A stretch of DNA of 64,000 nucleotides from Pseudomonas putida (GTDB lineage: Bacteria; Pseudomonadota; Gammaproteobacteria; Pseudomonadales; Pseudomonadaceae). The position numbers and the translations under genes are program-made. The stretch lies in assembly GCF_026625125.1 (NCBI RefSeq), contig NZ_CP113097.1:2294001-2358000 (forward strand), given 5' to 3'. The first letter of the stretch is position 1, and each line of letters starts with the position of its first letter. Below, in pieces: positions 33,999-41,151 of the stretch. The notes under the pieces were generated by a model. It did no database searches. It was not told the DNA's origin and worked only from the letters and a program-made list of their open reading frames with translations.

Positions 33999-34154
33999 AT
34001 GGCCAAGTTGAAAGCGTTGATTGCCGCTGTAACGTCTGTGGCAGTGCTAGCGTCGTCGGGCGCTGCGCTCGCCGACCCGGGTAACGGCAAAGGCAACGGT
34101 AATGGCAGCTTCGAGCACCGGGCTGGCGGCAAGGACGTCGATTTCAAAGGCTGA
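33999..34154 (+). CDS. Small exported Gly/Asn-rich protein, 51 residues
   Basis: An ATG 8 bases after AAGGAG opens a 51-codon frame. Residues 1-25 (MAKLKALIAAVTSVAVLASS then GAALA) are a clear signal peptide with an Ala-x-Ala cleavage site. The mature part is DPGNGKGNGNGSFEHRAGGK and DVDFKG. No function is known to me. It stands alone after the LysR gene. A hairpin CAGGCG-N9-CGCCTG follows at 34156-34176 and may end it. Confidence 0.65.
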   Translation: MAKLKALIAAVTSVAVLASSGAALADPGNGKGNGNGSFEHRAGGKDVDFKG

Positions 34155-34200
34155 CCAGGCGCGGATACGCCGCCTGATCAATGCCCGCATCTGTGGGAGA

Positions 34201-35205
34201 TCAAGCGGCAAGCTTGCCGCGAACCTCCTGAGCATGCTCCAGCTCTTTGTGGACGCTGTCCTGCAGGACCACGTCCTTACCGTTCTTCTTGCCGGCCAGG
34301 GCGCTCTGTACCAGCTGGGTCAGCAGTTTTACTAGCATGATGTTGTTGGACAGCAGATCTTTTTCATCCTGGCTGAATGCGTTGTAATCAGTGGTGCGCT
34401 GAACCAACTGCTCCAGGCTGGTAACGTGTTTCACGTACAGGCTGAATGTGATGGTCAGTTCACCAATGACTTTGTCGCTGATGAGCTTGAGCTTTTTCAG
34501 GTAAACAGTCGATTCCTTGATCAGGTCGACAGTCTTGTTCACTTCCTGGCGGATCTCTTCGGCCTTTTCGAGGCTTGAGTTGCCCTTGGCATTGAGCAGC
34601 AAACCACCTACGGCAATCACCGGGCCCGCCACTGCACCGCCCAGTACCATCGAGCCCAGTGCCATGCCGCCGCCACCTGCAGAAAGCGCGCCGCCGCCCA
34701 GGGCCGCGAGCGTGGCGTTGTAGGCAGCAACGCCAGACAGCGAGCTGATTGCCGTGCCGGTCGACGCCACCCCCAGAGCCATGGTGCCACCGTAGGCGGC
34801 AAAGCCTGCAAGTGCGCCAGCGCTTGCAGTCAGTGCCGAGCTGCCGAGAAGGTCGATTGCGGAAATGGAGATTTCCTTGATCTGATCCAGATCGTGCTTG
34901 TCGAAGCGGATGTCCTCGCCGTGAAACTCTTTGAATTGGGGCTTGTTCTTGATTTTCTCGTAGGCGGATGCAAAACGTCCGAAGCTACGGCTGATATCGA
35001 GCTTGAGTGCACCCAGCGCCTCAAGCGATTGCTCAGTGTTCTTCTGGTCACCGTCAAGTTGTTCGCGGGCGCGGTCATAGCGCTCCTGCGCGTCGGCGAC
35101 GATGCCTTTGGCTTCGGAAATTTTCTTGGCGCCTTTCACGCCGCCGGCGATCCCGGCTCCACCCGCGACTACAGCTGCACCGATCAACAGAAACGGTAAT
35201 GGCAT
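34201..35205 (-). CDS. Glycine-rich membrane protein with coiled-coil flanks, unknown function
   Basis: A 334-residue protein. Residues 3-24 are a hydrophobic N-terminal segment (PLPFLLIGAAVVAGGAG). Residues about 28-110 are charged and helical. Residues about 112-206 are a long stretch of Gly, Ala, Ser and Leu with repeated small-x3-small spacing (glycine-zipper-like, e.g. GALAGFAAYGG, GAVAGPVIAVGG). Residues 210-300 are helical again. The layout (helix, hydrophobic hairpin, helix) resembles pore-forming or membrane-remodelling helical proteins, but no family is recognised with confidence. It is the third gene of a compact operon; its start is 2 bases after the previous stop. Confidence 0.8.
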   Translation of the reverse strand: MPLPFLLIGAAVVAGGAGIAGGVKGAKKISEAKGIVADAQERYDRAREQLDGDQKNTEQSLEALGALKLDISRSFGRFASAYEKIKNKPQFKEFHGEDIRFDKHDLDQIKEISISAIDLLGSSALTASAGALAGFAAYGGTMALGVASTGTAISSLSGVAAYNATLAALGGGALSAGGGGMALGSMVLGGAVAGPVIAVGGLLLNAKGNSSLEKAEEIRQEVNKTVDLIKESTVYLKKLKLISDKVIGELTITFSLYVKHVTSLEQLVQRTTDYNAFSQDEKDLLSNNIMLVKLLTQLVQSALAGKKNGKDVVLQDSVHKELEHAQEVRGKLAA

Positions 35206-35207
35206 CT

Positions 35208-35474
35208 CTAACGTGTCCTTTTGCTTTTGAGAGTTTCACAGGCAGCCTGATTGAGCACATGGAACTGCGCTCGGCTCATGTGGCTTGCGTAAATGTGGTC
35301 GTAGCTGTCGTCGATCCGGCACTTGAGCGGTCGTTGCTCATAAATGCCGCAGCGGCTGCTGCCCTTGTCGTAGTGGCGGCAAACCCCTGTGCCGTCGTCC
35401 AGGTCGCTGTACAGCGGCTGCCCTGCCAGGTTCTGGCAGCACAGCCCACAGGCATCGCAGTTGAACCGCGACAT
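35208..35474 (-). CDS. CxxCxxCC (YkgJ-type) zinc/iron-binding protein
   Basis: An 88-residue protein. The N-terminus CDACGLCC (Cys6, 9, 12, 13) and later CRHY, CGIY and PLKCR are the metal-binding cysteine set of the YkgJ/CxxCxxCC family, often described as a putative zinc- or iron-chelating domain. It lies 6 bases after the HNH-like gene and 2 bases before the glycine-rich gene, so all three are co-transcribed. Its biochemical role is unknown. Confidence 0.85.
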   Translation of the reverse strand: MSRFNCDACGLCCQNLAGQPLYSDLDDGTGVCRHYDKGSSRCGIYEQRPLKCRIDDSYDHIYASHMSRAQFHVLNQAACETLKSKRTR

Positions 35475-35480
35475 TGGCGC

Positions 35481-37145
35481 TCAAAACACCAGCACAGCGT
35501 CTTTGTCGTTCATGAAGTCGTCCAAGCCTTTGCGATCTTGGTAAGGCATGTCGATTTCGCAAGTCGCCATGGCACTGAACAGTGCGTCATTCAGGTCGGC
35601 ATGGGTTTGTGCCAGCACCAGGCTGGCATTGACCTTCTGCAACGTGGCCAGCTGGTCTTGCAACTGCTGGAAGTCAATGCCCGCGAGTTCGGCGGTATAG
35701 GCTTCCAGGCGCTGATTGACCAGCTTGTAGTAGTCCAGCGTGTGATCCAGTGTCGACTTGAGGCCGTTGGCGAACTCGACAATCCGGTTCACCAGCGGCG
35801 AGTGGTCGATGAAGTACAGCAAGGAGATGTTCAGCAAGCCGCTGGCCAGCGCGCCGACGAAGGTGGAAAGTATTTCTCCCAGCACTGGAACCTGCATGCC
35901 AGGCACTTTGGCGATGGCTTCTTGCACCAGCACTCCGGTACACACCGACACGCCGGTTGCTACGATCTTCGAGACTGCGCGCAGCAACTCACCGAATGGC
36001 AGCCGCTGGGGGTTGAATACCAGCGTGCGCACCGCTTCAAGGATGGTTGCCCAGGATTCACGCAGGATCTTGGCGACGTTCTTGGCCGTGGTGAAGAAGA
36101 TATTGATCAAGGTGGTCATCACTGACGACAGCACGCCAGCGAGCAGCCCGTCCTTGAAACGTGTCAGCAGTTCACCGCGCCGGGCCTGTACGCCTTCAAA
36201 CGCTGCCTTGCAGGCATTACCCAAGTGCTGCAGGAAGAGGCCGAGGTCAAAGTTGCCTTTCATGCTCTGCAGAATGTGCGGCAGTTCCTGGCGTAGCGCA
36301 TTCCACGCTTCGATCAGCACCAGGCCGAGCGTTTCCCGGGCGCCCATGCGGACCCCTTGGTTGAGGCTGGCACTGGCAGTGTCGGCCAGGAATGCAGTGC
36401 TGGTGTAATAACTGTTGGCCAGTTCGCGCTCATAGGCTTCACGGGCGATCCGGTCTCTTTCACGCAGTTTGCCCGGGTCGACGGCGTCGAGTTTCTCAAG
36501 CTTGTTCAACGTTTTGCGTTCTTTATCGGTCAGGCCCACACTGCGCTGCTTCGATTGAAGATCGCTGATTTCAGCCTTGCGTTGCGCTTCGTTCTGGTCG
36601 AGGTAGCGAATGAACTCGTCAGCGCTCTTGTCCTTTTTCGATGTATTGACAGACCCATCGGTGGCGTTGAGGTTACTGCGCTGATTGGCCAGTTCTACAC
36701 CATCACGGTTTGCCAGAACCCGCGCACGGTCGTCGTGGATCTCTTTCGCCGAGATAGTGTGGTCGCGATGTACATCGGCGTTCGGCGCGAACGTCTTGCC
36801 CGTATAGGCATCCTGCAGCGTGCCGGATTGCTTGCCAGCTTTGTACTCTCGGCCTACCTGTATGTAAGTGTCGGTGGAGTGGTAAGCCGCGCTGTCATAA
36901 TCGCCGCGCGCCGCATAAGCCGCCTCGTTCGCTGCGGATGCATAGCCAACGGTCTCGTCGCGCACGGTATGCAGGGTATCTACATGGCCACCACGTCGAT
37001 CGTTGGCCAACAGGAAGTCCAGGCCGAATGAAGTGAGCAGGCTTTTGATGACGACTTGCTCGTACTGGTGCACAAGCGTTGCGCCTACATCGGGGGTGGC
37101 CTGGTGGACGGCTTGGGCCAAGGGATCCACGGCGAGTTGGGTCAT
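35481..37145 (-). CDS. HNH-like nuclease domain fused to a membrane-associated C-terminus, unknown function
   Basis: A 554-residue protein. Residues about 106-180 read LQDAYTGKTF, then RDHTISAKEIHDDRARVLAN, then NLNATDGSVNTSKKDKS. The Asp128-His129 pair, Asn160-region and Asn167-x-x-Lys170 follow the order of HNH/His-Me finger nucleases. Residues about 180-245 are a highly charged helix. Residues about 335-356, 389-412 and 420-447 are hydrophobic segments that could span or insert in the membrane. I chose the ATG at 37145, which has AAGGAG 9 bases upstream. It has its own sigma-70 promoter and heads a three-gene operon under a WYL-family regulator. HNH assignment is by motif reading only. Base composition is lower in GC than the flanking catabolic genes. 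Confidence 0.75.
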   Translation of the reverse strand: MTQLAVDPLAQAVHQATPDVGATLVHQYEQVVIKSLLTSFGLDFLLANDRRGGHVDTLHTVRDETVGYASAANEAAYAARGDYDSAAYHSTDTYIQVGREYKAGKQSGTLQDAYTGKTFAPNADVHRDHTISAKEIHDDRARVLANRDGVELANQRSNLNATDGSVNTSKKDKSADEFIRYLDQNEAQRKAEISDLQSKQRSVGLTDKERKTLNKLEKLDAVDPGKLRERDRIAREAYERELANSYYTSTAFLADTASASLNQGVRMGARETLGLVLIEAWNALRQELPHILQSMKGNFDLGLFLQHLGNACKAAFEGVQARRGELLTRFKDGLLAGVLSSVMTTLINIFFTTAKNVAKILRESWATILEAVRTLVFNPQRLPFGELLRAVSKIVATGVSVCTGVLVQEAIAKVPGMQVPVLGEILSTFVGALASGLLNISLLYFIDHSPLVNRIVEFANGLKSTLDHTLDYYKLVNQRLEAYTAELAGIDFQQLQDQLATLQKVNASLVLAQTHADLNDALFSAMATCEIDMPYQDRKGLDDFMNDKDAVLVF

Positions 37146-37211
37146 CAAACATGCTCCTTGCACGAATAGGGCGTCTTGCGGCGATTGGCAGATGTACCTG
37201 AATCGGAACGG

Positions 37212-37240
37212 AATATAGCGAAGTGCCATCTTTGGTTCAA
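37212..37240 (-). promoter_or_regulatory. Sigma-70 promoter of the HNH-like operon
   Basis: On the minus strand TTGAAC (37240-37235) and TATATT (37217-37212) are separated by exactly 17 bases. Transcription would begin near 37205, leaving a leader of about 60 bases. The palindrome ACGATATCGT (37258-37267) lies about 18 bases upstream of the -35 and GTCACGTGAC (37275-37284) a little further; either may be a regulator site. Confidence 0.7.
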
Positions 37241-37288
37241 GGCGCGGAGCAACTACTACGATATCGTGGTTGAAGTCACGTGACCTCA

Positions 37289-37315
37289 GGCGGTGGCTAC
37301 CCCGCTGGCACCGCC
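37289..37315. terminator. Hairpin after the WYL regulator gene
   Basis: GGCGGTG (37289-37295) pairs with CACCGCC (37309-37315). It lies 40 bases beyond the stop of the WYL gene and before the operon promoter. No T-run follows, so termination efficiency is uncertain. Confidence 0.4.
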
Positions 37316-37356
37316 GTGGCCAGTTCAGAAGAATGGCTAACTAACCCGTTGCTCAT

Positions 37357-38229
37357 TCACAGGTACAGCCAAGGCCTCAACGCCTCCAGGTTTTTCACCA
37401 CGATCTGCTGCGCCGATGCCTTGGGCTCAAGCTTTTTCGGGTCGATCTGATAGCGCTGCAGTACATAGCCCACCAGTGCGCAGCGGGTCGGGATCACCAG
37501 CTCACCGGCCTGCATACCCAGGTCAATTTCGATAATGGCCTTCTGTTCGGGGTTGAGACGGGAGTCTGGCTCGATGATCACATCGATCATGGTGTTCCAT
37601 TCCTCATCGTCATCGATCAGGTGCTCGCTCATGCGCTCGAACTCTGGTACGCCCCTGAACCTGCTCAGCACAAAATCCCGGTACTTGCGATTCTTCTCGC
37701 AATACGCGCGTACGTGCCAGCGCATGCCGGTGTAGACCAGGGTGTGGGGCGAAATCAGGCGTATTTCCGGTACCGGGTTGGCCAGCGACACGTATTCGAT
37801 AGAGAGCACTTCATTGTTACGGCAGGCCTTGAGCAGAGGGCGCAGCACGTCCGGGCGAATCGTCCTGTCGGGTACTTCCAGCACCTTGGTGTGGGCATAC
37901 GCCAACGCCAATCCCTCCACATGCGGCGCCCGCGAGTGGGTCTGATTGAGTAATTGCAGATAGGCATTGGCACTGTCATCGATGAACAGCGGCTTGAACT
38001 GCCTGCCGGGTACATAACCCTTCAGTTGCTTGTCATATGTAAGGTTTTTAGGCGCATGCTCACTGATGTAGGTATTGATGTCCTTGGAGGCCTGTTGGCG
38101 GCTTATGCCGAAGCTCTGCATCAAGTGCCCCGTGGTCAGCCGGCCCTCCCACCAGGCTACGGTTTCGATCAGGCGATAGCGAAGTGCCAGGTCCCAGCGG
38201 ACCTGGTTTATTTGCTGAGTGCGTTTCAT
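37357..38229 (-). CDS. CapW/BrxR-like WYL-domain transcriptional regulator
   Basis: A 290-residue regulator with an N-terminal winged helix (GHLMQSFGISRQQASKDINT, about 33-52), a central WYL domain (about 120-200; HTLVYTGMRWHVRAYCEKNR) and a C-terminal WCX-like extension (about 210-290). The helix-turn-helix plus NLTYDKQLKGYVPG pattern matches the BrxR/CapW group that controls BREX, CBASS and other defence loci. It lies upstream of the HNH-like operon in the same direction, 211 bases away. A long inverted repeat before its own start is the probable operator. Confidence 0.88.
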   Translation of the reverse strand: MKRTQQINQVRWDLALRYRLIETVAWWEGRLTTGHLMQSFGISRQQASKDINTYISEHAPKNLTYDKQLKGYVPGRQFKPLFIDDSANAYLQLLNQTHSRAPHVEGLALAYAHTKVLEVPDRTIRPDVLRPLLKACRNNEVLSIEYVSLANPVPEIRLISPHTLVYTGMRWHVRAYCEKNRKYRDFVLSRFRGVPEFERMSEHLIDDDEEWNTMIDVIIEPDSRLNPEQKAIIEIDLGMQAGELVIPTRCALVGYVLQRYQIDPKKLEPKASAQQIVVKNLEALRPWLYL

Positions 38230-38253
38230 GGCCCATCCATGTGTGCGAATTGT

Positions 38254-38286
38254 TTACCTGTATAAGTCTACAATCTATACGTGTAA
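38254..38286. promoter_or_regulatory. Probable WYL-regulator operator between divergent genes
   Basis: TTACCTGTATA (38254-38264) and TATACGTGTAA (38276-38286) form an 11-base inverted repeat with 9 matches and an 11-base spacer. This is the arm and spacing size expected of a dimeric CapW/BrxR site. It is 25 bases upstream of the WYL gene start. Within it TTTACC and TATACG, 17 bases apart, could be a rightward promoter for the 85-residue gene. Confidence 0.55.
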
Positions 38287-38348
38287 GAAATCACTACATA
38301 TCCTTTGGCTGTCTTCGAAACAAACTGACTTGGTAAAAGGATTGAACA

Positions 38349-38606
38349 ATGGCTACGACGGATATGATTTGGGCAGCGGCGCTTTTGATGATGCTGGTGA
38401 TTTCGGTGCTGCTGTTGGCCCAATACCTGAAACTGCAGGAAGTGTGGGAAACCCTCGTCAATTGCCGTACCACCCTGCGTTGGGCGCGGATTCAGCAATC
38501 GGAAAACAAGGAGCTGCGTTCTGCACTGCGCGCGCACCAGGCGCATGTCGACCAATTGCAGCGCAAGGTGACCCTGCTGCAAGCGCTGGTTCCTGAAGGC
38601 AAGTAG
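38349..38606 (+). CDS. Small single-pass membrane protein with coiled coil, 85 residues
   Basis: An 85-residue protein with one N-terminal membrane helix (DMIWAAALLMMLVISVLLLA, residues 5-24) and a charged helical tail (EVWETLVNC to LQALVPEGK) likely to form a coiled coil. The gene is divergent from the WYL regulator and convergent with the 5'-nucleotidase gene. AAGGATTG lies before the ATG. Function unknown. Whether it belongs to the WYL-controlled locus is open. Confidence 0.7.
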   Translation: MATTDMIWAAALLMMLVISVLLLAQYLKLQEVWETLVNCRTTLRWARIQQSENKELRSALRAHQAHVDQLQRKVTLLQALVPEGK

Positions 38607-38615
38607 ATCTGGCCT

Positions 38616-39605
38616 TTACTCTGCGGTGCTGTCGAGTTCGGCAAGGTTCACTGGGTGCTCGGCAACCTCGACACCCACCGCCCTGTTCGCCACTCCGAAT
38701 GGCACATGCACCATCGGCAAATCCCCTGCGGCCGACATCAGGTGGCTGCGCTGATCATCGAAGAACATGTGTGGCTTGAGAATCGACAGCACCCGGTCTT
38801 TCTCCATGCCTCCGAGAAAGAACGATTCATCCGGCGAAACGCCCCAGTTTTTCAAGGTCGTCACCCCACGTTCATGCGATGGGGCATTGCGCGCAGTGAC
38901 GATGGCGATGCGCAGGATGCGCTTGTACGCCGGGTCGAGCGCCAGTTTCTGGTCTTCAAGCGTACGAATCAGCGAAAGTTTGCGGTACAGATCCGCCAGG
39001 GGCCCCGGTTGGTGCGGTATGGCCTTGTGCGCATGCTCGTGGGCCTGAAACTCAGTCAGGTCCTGGCGCTGCTTGTACACGCTTTCGGCTTCGTCATCGG
39101 CGATCACGCCGTCGAAGTCGAAAGCCACCCGTAATTCGGTATCGATCTCGTCATCGTAGATCTTGCTCGGCAACACCAGGCCGGCGGGATAGTCGGCGTC
39201 GATGGCGCGCTGCACGTCCCCTTCGTGGGCGCTTAGAAACAGCGAGGCGTTGAAGGCCGGGATGTATTCGTAGGGCGAGCGGCCGGACATGAACGCGGCG
39301 CGGGTGATGTCCAGGCCGTAATGGGCGATGGAGCGGAACACCCGCAGGCCGGTTTCGGGTGAGTTGCGCGAGAGCAGCACCACTTCTACGGGCAACTGCT
39401 CGGGGAACGCTTTGTTGATGCTCAGGAAGCGGCGGATGAAGGGAAACGCCACACCTTTGGGAAAGGGTACGTCAAGGTTGGCCTCCTGGTGCAGGCGGTA
39501 GGCTTCCACGCCATCTGCCTGATAGATATCGTCCGAGACGGTCAGGTCGAACAGTGCACTGGAAGCGACGCCGACGACGAGTTTCTGTTCGATGGGGTAG
39601 GGCAT
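38616..39605 (-). CDS. 5'-nucleotidase (cN-I type)
   Basis: A 329-residue protein of the 5'-nucleotidase family related to cytosolic nucleotidase I. The HAD-like phosphatase motif VAFDFDGVIADDEAESVYK holds the nucleophile Asp. IAIVTARNAPSHERGVTTL and FLGGMEKDRVL are the later motifs, and MFFDDQRSHL the acidic motif. It hydrolyses nucleoside monophosphates in the cytoplasm. It is a conserved chromosomal gene and marks the edge of the accessory region. Confidence 0.88.
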   Translation of the reverse strand: MPYPIEQKLVVGVASSALFDLTVSDDIYQADGVEAYRLHQEANLDVPFPKGVAFPFIRRFLSINKAFPEQLPVEVVLLSRNSPETGLRVFRSIAHYGLDITRAAFMSGRSPYEYIPAFNASLFLSAHEGDVQRAIDADYPAGLVLPSKIYDDEIDTELRVAFDFDGVIADDEAESVYKQRQDLTEFQAHEHAHKAIPHQPGPLADLYRKLSLIRTLEDQKLALDPAYKRILRIAIVTARNAPSHERGVTTLKNWGVSPDESFFLGGMEKDRVLSILKPHMFFDDQRSHLMSAAGDLPMVHVPFGVANRAVGVEVAEHPVNLAELDSTAE

Positions 39606-39682
39606 GGGGAACCTTCGGCTGCATGAGAGTAAGGATGCCGGGGGTTAGACAAGGCTATTCCGCCCAAAGAGTTGACGCCCAG

Positions 39683-40336
39683 CTATTCTGCTCGGTAATG
39701 ATCTTCGTGATTAATCAGTGGCGAGTATTGCACCACCTTTTGCAAGGTCTTCAAAAGCTCTTCGCCTTTGTCAACGTCTGCAAGCAGTCGTGTAACCGGC
39801 GTGGTTATCAGGCTGCGCACGTCCTCTAAAGTGTTGAGCCCAGCAACACGCAAACTGTAAGTCCACCAGTCTGGTTGGCCTGTGTTTGCTGGCCAGCGGA
39901 AGAGGCGGGCACAGCCATTAGCCAATTGGTTCATTGTTGAAGGGATCATTTCATAACATGGGAAACCCATGTACTCCATCGTATTTGGATCCGTTACACT
40001 GTCCCAGAAACTGATATGCAGGAGTGGCTCATCAATTGAGCCAGCTTCAGGGCTATCGCAGAAGATGCTGAGCTGTAAACTCAGGAAGGCAGTGGCGTCG
40101 TCCTTGTTGGCAGGGGCGAGTGGCACAAACCAGACCATATCGGAATACACCCAACCGGCCCCGATGGTTTTGTATCGACTGCTCCATTTTCCGGGTGCCA
40201 AACCCAGTGCACGGGCGGCTGACGGCAACTGCTCGCTGATCTCTTGCCGGATCAATTGAGCAAGGGCTTCGCATTCTTCGCCCACTTTAGATACGTAGTT
40301 GAATGCCTCTGCGATTGTTTGGCCGACCGTTTTCAT
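39683..40336 (-). CDS. Unknown partner of a PD-(D/E)XK-like nuclease
   Basis: A 217-residue soluble protein starting MKTVGQTIAEAFNYVSKVGE, with no membrane segment. The middle (KWSSRYKTIGAGWVYSDMVW) is rich in Trp and Tyr. Its ATG overlaps the stop of the upstream gene (ATGA), so the two are translationally coupled and probably act together. I do not recognise a family. It could be an immunity, specificity or sensor partner. Confidence 0.75.
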   Translation of the reverse strand: MKTVGQTIAEAFNYVSKVGEECEALAQLIRQEISEQLPSAARALGLAPGKWSSRYKTIGAGWVYSDMVWFVPLAPANKDDATAFLSLQLSIFCDSPEAGSIDEPLLHISFWDSVTDPNTMEYMGFPCYEMIPSTMNQLANGCARLFRWPANTGQPDWWTYSLRVAGLNTLEDVRSLITTPVTRLLADVDKGEELLKTLQKVVQYSPLINHEDHYRAE

Positions 40337-41034
40337 AAGTGCGCCTTGAAGTTGGAAACCGATGAAAAGAAAAGTGGCCCAACGGGCACTGATAGCGATG
40401 GTTGCTCAATTGAAGAGAAACCGCGGAATGTGGGTACTCTAACCAGCGAAAAAAACGCCATCACCTGATGACGCCACAATGTGAAGCCGTCGTTGGCTGA
40501 CGGAGCGCTGCGGTTGAGTATGGTCATCACATCGAACCAGTTGCGTGCTAGCAGCTTTCCTTGCCATACGTCCTGTCGGGCACATGCGTTGTGCGCTTCG
40601 GCGGAATCCAGGCCGATGAAAAGGTGATACGCGCTCATTTGCTCTTCTGGTGTAAGAAAACGCTGCCATTGGTTATGTAGTTGTGCTTCACCGCTCAGCG
40701 GTGCACGCCATTTGAACTCTACCAACAGGATTCTTGTTTCCTCACCCCACCAAAGCTTCACATAAAGGTCTGGCTCAATATTACAGCGCTTTGGCCAGAA
40801 CTCCATTTGTGCTCGCGTGGGGGCTGTTGAAGGAAATGAGATTTCAGGGTTGTAAAGCTTGATCAATGCCTCCCAAAACGAGACGATTGTGGTTGCGTCA
40901 AGGAATGCGAGTGGCCCCATGATGAGTGAAGTAATTTCATCTTCAGCACTGATTCGGCGCTCTTCAGGATCGTCTCTGATGCCAAGATAGCGCTGGAAAA
41001 GGAGTGATTTTTTCTGATTGAAGGCATGTAGCAC
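40333..41034 (-). CDS. PD-(D/E)XK-like nuclease, unknown system
   Basis: A 233-residue protein. SAEDEITSLIMGPLAFL (about 29-45) supplies an N-terminal acidic residue, NIEPDLYVKL carries Asp89, ILLVEFKWR carries Glu106-x-Lys108, and EAQLHNQWQRF holds Gln118. This E, PD, ExK, Q order is the PD-(D/E)XK nuclease core. The start is GTG with GGAGG 5 bases upstream. It is followed by and overlaps the 217-residue gene. Base composition is clearly AT-richer than the flanks. A defence or anti-plasmid role is possible but not shown. Confidence 0.75.
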   Translation of the reverse strand: MLHAFNQKKSLLFQRYLGIRDDPEERRISAEDEITSLIMGPLAFLDATTIVSFWEALIKLYNPEISFPSTAPTRAQMEFWPKRCNIEPDLYVKLWWGEETRILLVEFKWRAPLSGEAQLHNQWQRFLTPEEQMSAYHLFIGLDSAEAHNACARQDVWQGKLLARNWFDVMTILNRSAPSANDGFTLWRHQVMAFFSLVRVPTFRGFSSIEQPSLSVPVGPLFFSSVSNFKAHL

Positions 41035-41075
41035 TACGACCTCCAGAGTAAGTCGATTCTAGGGGCACCGGTTTG

Positions 41076-41096
41076 GTCGATAGTGGGCCGATCGAC
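41076..41096. promoter_or_regulatory. Inverted repeat upstream of the PD-(D/E)XK-like gene
   Basis: GTCGAT-N9-ATCGAC is a perfect 6-base inverted repeat about 42 bases upstream of the nuclease gene and after the end of the direction of the GIY-YIG-like gene. It may be an operator or a weak terminator stem. ATCGA recurs nearby at 41053 and 41150. Confidence 0.35.
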
Positions 41097-41151
41097 AACA
41101 CCTGGCAGCAATGATTTCACCACAACTTCAGCTGCATATGCAATGAGTCGA

